Source of the DNA: Thelonectria olida
Lineage: Eukaryota; Ascomycota; Sordariomycetes; Hypocreales; Nectriaceae
Assembly: GCA_020736575.1 (NCBI GenBank)
Contig: JAGPYM010000005.1
Span: forward strand, 682,001 to 746,000
Direction: 5' to 3'
DNA: 64,000 bases
Shown: positions 31,728 to 42,378 of the stretch, piece after piece
How positions within the stretch are numbered: the first letter of the stretch is position 1
Layout of the letters: every line of letters starts with the position of its first letter
Translations under genes and position numbers: made by a program
Notes under the pieces: generated by a model
Database searches by the model: none
The model's input: the letters and a program-made list of their open reading frames with translations, nothing else
Told to the model about the DNA's origin: nothing

Positions 31728-34700
31728 ATGAGTATGGCGGCCTCTCCGGGTTCCGTTGCTGGATCTGTGCGAGGTAGATCAAGCAGTCTGGCTTCGTTCG
31801 GACATATCACTGATGAAAAGGACTTCAATCAATTCGATACTGTGATTCCGGACTCTTTGACTCGGGGCTCTTTGGCTCGAGGGCCCATGATCTCCGACTC
31901 TTTGATTACCAACTCTTTAATTCCAGACTCTGTGCTTCCAGACTCTGTGATTCCCAACTCTCAGGCGACCAACACATTCCGTTCAGCCAAATCTTTATCC
32001 AAGAAGTTCTCACTGGACAAGGAAGAAGTTTCCGAGTCGGTCCTTTCTGAGGGCTTCAGCTGGTCGGTCAAACAGCCACCTCGCCCTGGCCAATTTACTC
32101 AGCGGCAGAACCATCAGTCTTCTCAAGTTTCTGGTCCCTCTCAAGTTGTTGGCGCTTCTCAGGTTTCTGGTCCCTCTCAAGTTCTCGGTGCTTCGCAGGT
32201 TTCTGGTTCCTCTCAGGCTTCTGATCCTTCCCAGGTTGCCGGTCCTCCTCTCAGCCTCTTGCAACCTTCAAAATTTCTTCAGAATATCCCGACCAGTCCG
32301 CGGCTTCAGGTAAACGTCCCCCGCATTTCTCGTCCTTCTGCACCACTGGATCTGCCTGAGCTAGGCCTCCCTGGAAACGATGTCTCTCAAAGGTCTCCTC
32401 CATCTAGGGAACCCACCAGCAACTCAAACCTCCCAAAGAAGTCCGATTCCCCACAACAAGGTGCACCTCGCAAGACAATCTCGCCTACGCAGCTTCCAAG
32501 TCATCGCTCTTCCCCCATATCTGTCCATGTCAAATCTAGAAGCCGGGACAAGTCCGTGTTGTTGCCAGTGTATCAGAAATCTATCGACTTGACCAGGGAC
32601 CCGGCAGAACCAGATCAGGCAGATAGTAAACTATCTCAGAAAAACGTTCGACAGACTCCTTCACAACAGCGACTTACACATCGCCTCGACGACTTCAAAC
32701 TTCCACTAAGTCGTGGAGGACGCCAGAGTGCACCGCAGCAAAATGCTGCTCCTTCCAGTGCTTGTGGAGACTTAGAAAGGCCAGCTCCTCAAACTCCAAG
32801 GTCTTCTCATCGACCACCTGGTGAGACTCGGGCTCGAGTCCCAAGTCGCCCGATCCTCAGTCCCCGCCAACAAGACAGATCCGACCGTCATCATGATCGT
32901 TCTCAATCTAGGGCAAGCAACATCTCTCGGAAACGGGATGGCATCCGCAAACGACGAGCCAGAACTGATCCCGAGCGCAAGAAGGAAGCCATGCACCATG
33001 TCGCGCAGTACTGGAATGAGTGCATTCGCATTTCGGAGGACGAGAAGATGCAAGCAAATTTGGAGATTGAACAGCTTCAAAACGAACTGGTTCAACAAGA
33101 GGAAAAGCTGGTTAAGACAATTGATCTGGTGAAGGCAAAGGAAGCTCTAGTCGAAAATGCCAAGGGTCGCTGTGCGGAGTTGGAAGGCCAAAGTCAAGAG
33201 ACGGCTGGCGAAAACGAGCGCCTCAGAGATGAGATCATGACCTTGGTAAAACAGTTGGATGAGAGCAAGAAACAAGTCTCGGAGCTCAAGGGCAAGCACC
33301 GCACTTATCGAAACAAGTTGAATGAAGCAATCTCGGAGCAACAAGAGCTGTATACTCTCTCCTGCCAGGCCTACGAGGAGACCAGAAAGGCCCACGAATT
33401 GACCAGAGAGGAATTGCAAAATGAGAAAGCTAGCCACGCTGCCGAAGCAAAAACTATCGAGGCTGCACTTGAGACCAGTCGCCAGAAGCGTGAGGAAATG
33501 AAGAGTTGCTTGGAAATGTTTCAGGCAGAGGCGGACCAAGAGACTCGCAAACGTAAGCATCCAATAATATCTCCTCTCAGAGGCATTTTACTAACGATCT
33601 ACGAGGGAATGAGATTGTGTCGGAACTCGAAGCAAAGGTGAAGCAACAGGAGACAGAACTGATGCGCGAGCGAGAGTCCGCTGCTGAACTCCACCGTCGA
33701 ATCGAGGACCAGGCAAATGTCCAAGACAAGATAGAAAAAGTAGATCTCAAGGTTCAAGCATTGGTTAAGGACGCCGCGAACCGAAATGTCAAAGACGAGA
33801 ATCAGAAAGAAGTCAGCGGTCGCATTTCTTCAAGGTAGATCGCAAAGTCTTCGTCGGAACGAACGCTAACATTTACACAAGCCTCGATCTTATCATGGAG
33901 CATCTAACCAAGTCTGCCAGCGACGCTACAACATCAACGGATGTTCAGCAGATGACGGAAAAACTAGAGGAAAGGATCGTTGCCAAGTAAGAAACCCATG
34001 GCCTCACATCTAATAAGTTCTAACTGTCTTTGCCAGGATCCTGCCAGCTGTTCTCACAGCCATCTCTGTGCAAACTCAAGCAGAGGAGTCCGCAGTGAGC
34101 TGGAGAGATAATATCCATTCCAAGCTTGAACAGATGCAAGCTGGTTTGAGACACCAAGGTCAGAAGCAATCTCAAGATCAAGAGGCCAATAAATCCAGCC
34201 ATGGCGAGCTCCGAGATATCCTTTCAAGACTTGATGCCCGATCAAACTCCATGGAGACGACCCACGAGCAAACAATGCATAATATGCTTGAATGGGCTCA
34301 GAATCAGAGTTCCCTGCAAAGAGATCTAACGGAGGCTCTTCGTGATGAAATCACGCGGCAAATGAAGAACCGAGAGTCTGTGATCAATTCCCTCGAACAA
34401 CAGCTGCAACTGGTGGCAGAAGATTATGGGAACAGAGTTGAGGTCGTGAGGGGGCTCATCCTTCAGAGCGATGAAGAGGCTAAGAAGCACCTTCAAGATG
34501 CTCTCGAGGCAATTCACAACACTCTTGCGAACGGCTTCAACGAGACAAGAGACAGATCAGAGCAAGCACTATCCGAGTCAGAAGCTATCCACGCTTCTTT
34601 GGAGTCATGTCTCAAGAAAGTTGAGCAGAGATTGGCAGAGTCACCGCACGGCGATCATGAGTTCACAGAGCTTCGGGAAGCCTTACACAAGGAGCAAATC

Positions 34701-35699
34701 ACGGTTGTTGGGCTTCGGAAACAACTTGCTCAACTCGAGAATGAGTCAAAGGCAACAAATTGTCTTCGTGAAAAATGGCGGAAAGACATCAAAGGGATCG
34801 ATGTCCTGAGAGCCCAGCTCAAGGATCTGAGTGGTCGATTGCCCGAATTGGAGAGCGTGGAGGCAAAATTCAGGAACATGCTCCAGGTCAACCAAATTAT
34901 CAATTCCACCGCCTCTTATCTCGTGGCAGAGCACACTTGGGTCAGCCAGCATCTCAAGAGCACGGCAGAGTTAGCTGTTCAAGACTCCAATATCGAGGAG
35001 GCAGAAGAATCACAGTCTATCGCCCATGCCAAAGCAGAGGCCACATCTGGACCACAACCATTGCTCACAAGAGTTTTTAGCAAGTTAAAAAGCTCATGGA
35101 ATCCAAGTGATGGTACTTCTAGCCGAGAGGAGGCTGCTCGTCGCAAAGTGGTCGTCGAAAGTCGGGGTAACACAGCTTCACTCTCACCACCGCCGTCGAT
35201 CGAAGAAGAGCAACTGCAACGTCGAGAGGCTCCCCCACCTCGCTCAATCTTGAGAGCATCCCAGTTGTCAAGTCAAGGCTCGGTAGAAGAACAGCAACAT
35301 AACAGTGTGGCACTAGGCCAAAGCCAATTCAACAGGCGGGCCGAAGGGAAATCCAGCGCGGTGGTAACCAGCGGAAAGCAAGAGATGATTGATCAAATTC
35401 GGTCCGGCTTGGTGCAGCCAAAGCCGACTAGGAAGGGTTGGGTCTTTCCCACAGTTGCAGACTTTGAGCGAGATGCACAAATTGGTCGCCATGACATGGA
35501 GTTGATGGGGAAGAAACACGCGGTGACAATAACAGACCAGGACGAGGGACCAAACGCCAAAAGGGTCAAGACAGATGGTGAAGCATCTCAGATGGTTCCA
35601 GGGGTGGCGACTCACAGGCCACAACCTCATCCGGTGAAGAGACAGCGAGCTCTCTTGACATATTCGGGGAAGAGCACCAACGTTGAACTGAGACGTTAA
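31728..35699 (+). CDS. Large coiled-coil protein with two N-terminal repeat tracts; family unrecognised
   Basis: Four exons: 31728-33552, 33606-33834, 33882-33986 and 34037-35699. All introns are short (47-53 nt) and frames close to 1273 residues. Residues 38-80 are built of IPDSL-like pentads and residues 132-172 of SQVxGxSQV units. A Ser/Pro/Arg-rich disordered region runs to about 415. A conserved-looking entry segment, ARTDPERKKEAMHHVAQYWN, starts an almost continuous coiled coil (about 420-1010: EIEQLQNELVQQEEKL, KQVSELKGKHRTYRNKLNEA). The C-terminus is disordered, with GWVFPTVADFERDAQIGRHD and a basic KRVKTD segment. The layout (disordered head, central coiled coil, basic tail with an NLS-like run) fits a nuclear or chromosomal structural protein, such as a synaptonemal-complex transverse filament or spindle-pole component. 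That is only a guess. Confidence 0.8.
31839..31967 (+). repeat. Pentad repeat tract (IPDSL type) in the coiled-coil gene
   Basis: Encodes residues 38-80: VIPDSL, GSLARGP, MISDSL, ITNSL, IPDSV, LPDSV, IPNSQ. In DNA it appears as recurring GACTCT(T/G)TGA/TTCC units, so the repeat is visible at both DNA and protein level. Confidence 0.75.
32121..32243 (+). repeat. SQVSG tandem repeat tract in the coiled-coil gene
   Basis: Encodes residues 132-172: units of SQVSGP, SQVVGA, SQVSGP, SQVLGA, SQVSGS, SQASDP and SQVAGP. The 18-nt unit (TCTCAAGTTTCTGGTCCC and variants) is recognisable in the DNA, which suggests replication-slippage expansion. Confidence 0.85.
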
Positions 35700-36178
35700 T
35701 CAGGCAGTGCGAGGAATTTAGAACTATAGAGCAAGCCAACCTCAATTAGCCGAGTTTTGAAGGCTCTTGTCGCATTCTAAGGGAACGAATTTGGCGGGAT
35801 ATTCGATGATTCTCGTTTGATCATTTGAGAGGATGTGTGGGAGGCGGTAGTGGGAATTTGTTTGGCACACATGAGTGGCGTTGTTCAGCAGACTTATGCA
35901 GTCGCCCGTCAACCATCTTACTGTAACATAATTTGAAGGTTTGTCTTTAGATGAAATAGTTTTAACCAAATCGTGAGGGTGCATTGTTTGCGTGGTATTG
36001 TACATGTGCATTCGCATCGCGCATCGCGCAGACGTCGTAGGCCCGAACTCCAACAATGCTCTTTCGTGTAGGTAATGTTACAAGGATGAGAGGATACTCT
36101 CCTGTGGTTTATCCATATATCCGCCCTGTCCGGATATTCTCGACGGGTCAGATGGTCGTCTTGTCAATAATGAACAAC
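35700..36178. other. Convergent 3' region between the coiled-coil gene and bL33m
   Basis: About 480 bases between two stop codons facing each other. Moderately AT-rich; contains only 3' UTR-like sequence and no supported ORF. Confidence 0.5.
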
Positions 36179-36493
36179 TCATTTCCTCTTTTTAGTCTCG
36201 AGGAACAACACCTTCTTTCGCACTATAGCGGGGAGGTCGGGTCAGCAATCGAACGGAGTCGGATATGGTCGAAGAGGGGTAGCTCGCACCAATCGGGTCG
36301 TATTTCATCATGCTCATCATGGGAGCAGTTCTAGGGCGCTTGAAAGTATAGAAGAAGCCCGTCATGGCCATAGAGATGAGGCGGGCGTGCACCAGACGAG
36401 CTTTGGCTAAAGAGAAAGAATTGAGTCAGCGGCCGGCCTAGGTTGGAGACGAGGGGAATTGTATCGGGAGAGGAGCTAACCCTTCTTTGCCAT
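36179..36493 (-). CDS. mrpl39: Mitochondrial large-subunit ribosomal protein bL33m
   Basis: Three exons on the minus strand: 36493-36481 (13 nt, MAKK), 36406-36290 and 36222-36179. Introns are 74 and 67 nt (GTTAGC...TTTAG and GTGCGA...TATAG); the protein is 57 residues. The sequence [20 protein letters not shown], the RPRT motif, [14 protein letters not shown] and a basic end are those of the bL33 family, here without a cleavable presequence, as is usual for fungal bL33m. It binds the large mitoribosomal subunit near the E site. All three exons are too short or fragmented to be found by length-based ORF calling, but phases close exactly. The symbol follows the yeast/fission-yeast name and is less certain than the function. 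Confidence 0.9.
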
Positions 36494-39400
36494 GTTGGAC
36501 GAGGCTGGTGTGAGGTTGAATTGATTTACTTGGGTCGCGATATGCTCATATGACGGTGGATGGTAAATTTCCCGCCGTGAGGTTGTCGGTCATACGGTGG
36601 AACGTATATCCGGAAGCTCCAAGCTTGTGCTGGCAGCGCCATGGCCAATTGCATAAGAATGGCCCGTGCAGGGCATTGATGAAGCAGCCAGACTAACTAG
36701 TCCGACTTGATTGGCCAATGGGAAGCGACACAGTCAGCATTAGACACGAGCATTATCGCGATAGGAGACATGAAAGCGATAGATCTAGGCCAGGCACCGC
36801 AGGCAAAGATGCAAGTGTCCGGGCCATATTCGGAGCGAATTTGTTGAGGGGACCAGCCATCGGTTCCTCTGTCCGTCAGATGAAACCATTGCCCACCCGG
36901 CATTCCCCATTGCCGGACCTGCATCGGAGGGCGGTGACTGGATCTGACGGACTTTGGGGGCATAGCACCGGGGACGAGGCGCGTCTTCGCTGCAACGAGG
37001 TTTGATGACAGGGAGCGCGGCCTTGTCCGCGGCAAGCGATATAAAGATTAGGTCCGGCGCTTTTGCAAGCAGAGCAATTCGTTGACACTGCCGATTGTTC
37101 GCCGAGTGTTGACTGTTGTTGCTGTCCTGTCTCCGTTCTCCGGGCGTGACCACCACCAGTGACCGGAACCACGTTTTCGAATCCTCTGCAACTACTTCGT
37201 ACTGGCCGCATATTCCCCTCTTCTTTAGACTCGCTCGTCTTATCAGTCCTCTTCTATTTTTGTGGCCCGCTGCAACAGTCAAGCGTCACGGGGTCATCCT
37301 CAATTGCAGCCAACTGTCGACAGCCCTTCAAAGTGCAGTTTCACGAGGAGTCCAGACCGCCGACTCCAAATTCAACCCCCAACCCAACCCCCTCACGCAT
37401 CCCACGAAATAAGACATAATAACGGGACGAACAAATTGACTTCTCCGCTTGGCACTAAAAAAAAATTAAAAAAAAAATCTATTTCCCGCGTAAGGCGTGT
37501 TTGCTAATCTGATTTCTTCACTTTTTCACCCAATTGTTCTTCTCCAGCTCCTGGGCGTTGAAGTTCCTTGTCGTTGGTTGAAGCTTCAATATCGGAAACT
37601 CAGTTTTGTTTTTGAGCCGCGAGAAACCAGACCATACCTTTCAGGTTGCTTGAAGGAAGGTACCGCGTTCTTCATCCGCCAATCCGCACCAATCTCATCG
37701 GCTCGCTTCGATTCTGTTTCCCGGCTATATCTACCTACGAATACGTACCTTCATACCACCGTTTCATATGTCGATAATGTTGGCAACTCGCAGTCGGACC
37801 CCCGCATCGACAGGCGTCGTCCTCGGCAACCTGAAGGCGGTGCGATGCCAACCGCCGTTGAGCGGGAGCAGTGCCAGCGGCCTCAGCCTCAACACCATCA
37901 ACGGCGGCCGGCGATGGACAAGTCAGTGGGGACCCACCCGTAGAGGTACGTATCGACGAGACAAGATCTCTTTCTTGGTTTATATTCGATTCTTCTTCTG
38001 TCGTTTCTTATTATTCCCTTCCATCTCTTCCGTTTGTACACTTCGTACTCCCCAAATCGTGCTTCATCACTGCCTCGCCCGGACGGATCATGACCGATGT
38101 TGTGATCATCTGGGAGGGGGCAAAGGATGAAAGACCGGTTCAACTTCCCATTCCCACCCATCAATCCTCCATCGGCCATCCACGCCAACTCCCGGAGATG
38201 CGATACGACGCGCGCTCCATCTGTATGTCCGGGCCGGTCCCGAGACGGCGGGAAAGCAGATCTGCTTCCAAAGCGGAGGAGAGCGACGAGCCTAACTAGC
38301 GAAAGCCGCTCCGAAGGGCTGAAGAGACGGGACATGTCACACAGGCAGCAGAGGCGTTCGATTGGATCTCTTGTGAATCTTTAGCTGCTTGCATGCTGCA
38401 ACACTTGTTCTGCATGCGCTGCACATGGATCATCATCGCTCTTTTCGAGTCAACAGCTGCCATCTGATACTACTCCAACATGCCAATTCCACTTTCCGCC
38501 TTTTTTCCTTTCAGCCGTCTCTCTTTTCGTCCACTCACACGCTTCGTTGGCTTTCTCCTCCCTCCCTCTCTCTCTCTCTGTCTCTTTCACACCCAACCCA
38601 AAGTTTTGGGAGGGGGGCGCCTATTAGTATCCCTTCTCCGTCCCGGCGGAAGCCGACCCCATGTGATGGGTTGAGTTTGAAGAGACAAGCCGTTGTGTCG
38701 GGAGAAGCCGACCAAGCACAAGAAACGACGATGGTTCCGTCGATTTTTTTTGGTCGGTGTTAGCTCTCTGGCACGGCCCAATAACTACACATCAACCCAT
38801 CTTTATTACCCCCTCGTTTAACACGCTCCGTTCCCCGGAGCATAACGGGTGACAGGCGACAAGGGCTGTGTGTTTGACAGCCTTGTTTCCATCTCCTCAT
38901 AGTTGATCGTCATCATCATGACTTTGCCTCCCCCTGGTCTAATCGCTGTTCGTGGGTTTTCCGGGGATCCGGGTCCGGGCTTCTATTCACTTGTTATGTA
39001 CTTGTCGATTGTTTCTGTCACGCCCCATGTCGACGAGAGAGGCAGAGACGGATAGACATCCCACATGCTCACACCCATGTTCCCCCATGTCCTCCGTACA
39101 TACCCACATCCCTTCCCTTGTCCGCCTCACCCCCTCAAAGCACCCCTCATCAACCCCCCTCCATTCTGCCCTGAACCCTGATGAGTTTGAGCAAAAGTGA
39201 GGTGATGAGGACCCCGGACAAATACGTACTTCATTCAATGGGGTAACAAGGCCACACCGGGGAAACGGGCAATGGGACAACACAACATTCTCGCGCCTCC
39301 AAAGACCACATGGTGATCGTTGCTGAAGACGGCCCTTGAAGTTGAGGCAGCCTCGGACTCTCGTCCTTCCTCTCAAGTCCCTCAAAAGTCACGTCGCGTC

Positions 39401-40221
39401 AGGCGGTCACGACCAAAATGCGCTGATTTTTGTCGTCTGCTTGGAGCACTCTAGCACCACTGCAGCCCACCCGGGTCTCCATCCGACCCTGCGGTTGCCA
39501 ACGCCGAGGGTGTGCTCGAGAGGTCGAGAAGGCGGAACTATCTCATTACGTCGACGGAGATGGATCGAGAGGAGCTGTTGTTGTTGTCATGCTTTTTTTT
39601 TCTTATTGCTGGCTGTGCTACTGCCAGAAGCCGTCATATACCCCCGATTCCTCCCTCTTCCCTTCTTCTTGCCTTTCCTCTCTTTTATTCTTTCTCTCTC
39701 TACTCTCTCCATCCTTGGGTTCTCAAGTCCAGCAACCCCTCGATCGAGTGTGAAGCCATCTCACATCTTCTCAAGTGTGTATTACCTACTCCCCACCCAC
39801 GTCGTCCTCGTACCTTGCGTCGTCTCTCTTATACTCCCCCACGTACTTCGTACATCACTATCTCTCCTACCAAGCCCGCCTCATTGTTATCTTTCGACAA
39901 CGGCTGTGTTTTCTCCACGCAATTCCCTGTGACACTCATTGTCTTCACCTTGACACAAAACAAAACACAATCAACCCATTCCTGGCCCCAGATTGTGTTT
40001 CGACTTTTAGTCATTCATTCAATCTCCCTCCTCAGAATTGCATCATTTGGTTGCTAACTCGTCCGACCTTCTTTTTCTTCCAAGCAGGTATATTAGGTAC
40101 TGCCTCCCACCCTCGTACTTCCATTGCTCCTACCCCGCGACCCGTCTCGTCCATCTTTACTACCCCGCCAAAAACTTCTCTGCAACCCCGCCATCGCAGC
40201 AACTTTTCCACAACCGCCATC
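36494..40221. other. Long upstream region of alanine aminotransferase, including a candidate 5' exon
   Basis: About 3.7 kb. It contains a pyrimidine-rich promoter-like block with CT microsatellite (38565-38584) and CT-rich sequence at 39.6-40.1 kb just before the short-form start. A candidate coding exon (37768-37945) is listed separately. Other ORFs (for example 37497-37943, 39336-39932) appear to be shadows of low stop-codon density in CT-rich sequence. A7-A8 runs lie near 37457-37478. Confidence 0.5.
37768..37945 (+). other. Candidate alternative first coding exon giving a mitochondrial form of alanine aminotransferase
   Basis: ATG 37768 opens 59 codons containing nine Arg/Lys and no Asp or Glu (starts MSIMLATRSRTPASTGVVLG, ends QWGPTRR). 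It ends at an ideal donor, G|GTACGT, at 37945/37946. An acceptor at 40087 (CAAGCAG) would join in frame to 44 further codons that precede the usual ATG, again without acidic residues and ending RHRSNFSTTA, a typical presequence-cleavage context. The intron would be 2142 nt, very long for this genome. If real, the long protein is 585 residues and mitochondrial. The alternative is that this is noncoding leader sequence. Confidence 0.45.
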
Positions 40222-41818
40222 ATGACTCGATTGACCCAAGACAACATCAACCAGCACGTCGTTGCTGCCAAGTACGCCGTTCGTGGTGAGCTTGCCGTCA
40301 AGTCCGAGGAGTACCGCGCCAAGATCGCGCGAGGGGAGGGCGGTGATCTTCCCTTCGACCATGTCATCTCGGCCAACATCGGAAACCCCCAACAGCTCGA
40401 CCAGAAGCCCATTACCTTCTTCCGCCAGGTCGCCAGTATCCTCGAGAACCCCCAGCTTCTCCAGAAGGAGGACGACCTGATCAACGTCCTCGGCTACAAG
40501 ACCGATGTCATTGAGCGCGCCAAGTTCCTCCTCAGCAAGATCGGTTCCGTTGGTGCCTACAGCGCCAGCACTGGTGTCCCTGCCATCCGAGAGAGCGTCG
40601 CCAAGTTCCTTGAGCGTGAGTGATCCCTTGCTACCACTTGAAACGTCTTGCTACGAGCAATTCGGGGTCAATTGAGACATTTGCGCTCTTCTCGACCCCA
40701 TTGTGCTGCCTTCTCCCCTCCACTCACCTCTATTACAGCAGACTGACTGACTGGTTACTTCAACAGGTCGTGATGGCTACCCTGCCGACCCCTCCAAGAT
40801 CTACCTCTCCGCCGGTGCTTCTTCCGGTGTGAACACCCTCCTCCACGTCATCTGCGCCGCCCCCAACACCGGTATCCTCATCCCTATCCCCCAATACCCT
40901 CTCTACACCGCCACCCTCTCTCTCATCGACGCCACATGCGTGCCCTACCTCCTCGACGAGTCCACTGGCTGGGGTACCGATCTTGAGACCATCCGCTCCT
41001 CGTACGAGAAGGCCAAGGCCGACGGTGTCGACGTCCGATGCATCGTCATCATCAACCCCGGTAACCCTACCGGCGCCTCCCTTCCCGAGGAGGACATCCG
41101 CGCCGTCCTTGAGTTCGCCAACCAGGAGAACCTCGTCGTCATGGCCGACGAGGTCTACCAGACCAACGTCTTCAAGGGCAAGTTCCACAGCTTCAAGGCC
41201 GTCCTTCGCCGCCTGCAGGAGGAGAACCCCGGCAAGTACGACGGCGTCGAGCTCGCTTCTCTTCACTCCGTCTCCAAGGGTATGGTCGGTGAGTGCGGTC
41301 ACCGTGGCGGTTACTTCGAGCTCGTCGGTTTCGACCCCGCCGTTGAGGCCAACATCTACAAGTTCGTCTCCATCATGCTCTGCTCCCCCGTCATTGGTCA
41401 GTGCATCGTCGAGCTCATGGTCAACCCTCCCAAGGAGGGCGAGCCATCATATGAGCAGTACCAGCAGGAGTACAACGGCATCTTCGAGGGTCTCCGCGAG
41501 CGTGCCACCGCCCTGCACAAGGCCTTTGAGCAGATGGAGGGTGTCGAGTGCGGCGAGCCCCAGGGTTCCATGTACCTCTTCCCCACCATCAAGCTGCCCG
41601 CGAAGGTTGCTGAGGCCGCCGCCGAGGAGGGCCGCACCGCTGATGAGTTCTACTGCATGCGCCTCCTCGAGGCTACCGGTATCTGTGTCGTTCCCGGCTC
41701 CGGCTTTGGCCAAAAGGAGGGCACTCTGCATTTCCGCACCACCTTCTTGGCTCCCGGCACCGAGTGGGTTGGCAGCATCACCAAGTTCCACAACGACTTC
41801 ATCGCAAAGTACCAATAA
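40222..41818 (+). CDS. ALT1: Alanine aminotransferase (alanine transaminase)
   Basis: Two exons, 40222-40615 and 40767-41818 (151-nt intron, GTGAGT...CAACAG); 481 residues from ATG 40222. Class I/II PLP-dependent aminotransferase: N-terminal TRLTQDNINQHVVAAKYAVR is typical of alanine transaminases. The fold contains YSASTGVPAIRESVAKFLER, IYLSAGASSGVNTLL, IINPGNPTGASLPEEDIR and MADEVYQTNVF, and the PLP lysine is K302 in HSVSKGMVGECGHRGGY. It interconverts alanine and 2-oxoglutarate with pyruvate and glutamate. Exon 1 is preceded in frame by 44 codons without an ATG whose sequence looks like a mitochondrial presequence, so this start gives the cytosolic form and a spliced upstream exon may give a mitochondrial one. 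Codon bias is strong (abundant C-ending codons), suggesting high expression. Confidence 0.93.
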
Positions 41819-42378
41819 ACAGGAAAAGGTAAAGGTAAAGAGATGGGAAACGCATAGCTGCGAAGGAACTTGTTTGGCGCAAAAAGAATTGTTAAACAGA
41901 GTTGGATGGATTAAAGCGTTATAGAAAGAAAGACAATCGCAAAGCTCACATCCATGTAACAAATTACAATGGCTCCTGCTGCTAGGTGACGTCAGAGTGA
42001 GATCTCTTGTCTTTCAGATCCATACACCGTAGTCTCCTGTCCATTCTATTTTATCCCAGCGTGATGAATTCCCAGAGCTCGTCAAAATTTCCACCACTCT
42101 TTTGTTGAATTGAGACGGGCTGCGTACTATAGTTTACTGTTGATCACCATGTAAGGATTTCAATACCGGAGTCACGCCACCTTCGCTTGATTTCTTTCAG
42201 GGATCCAGCCAATTCTATTGTCGCACTGGCCTGTCTAATTGTATATCATACAGTTGAGTGAGTTAGATAAAGCGTGGCAAATAACCTTCCACTCCCTTTC
42301 TCTTGGGCGGCTGTCCACCACGCGAACATTATCCAGCACAAAGCTGTTCTCGTTTCATCCTCAGCACTTCGAAGCTCA
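41819..42378. other. Convergent 3' region between alanine aminotransferase and RPN7
   Basis: About 560 bases between facing stop codons; 3' UTR sequence, somewhat AT-rich. Nothing else recognised. Confidence 0.5.

Noticed and set aside
40760..41302. Antisense and alternative-frame ORFs in alanine aminotransferase (also + 40983-41924)
   Set aside because: Ser/Thr/Pro-only or Gly/Asp/Val-only composition expected from C-ending codon bias; shadows.
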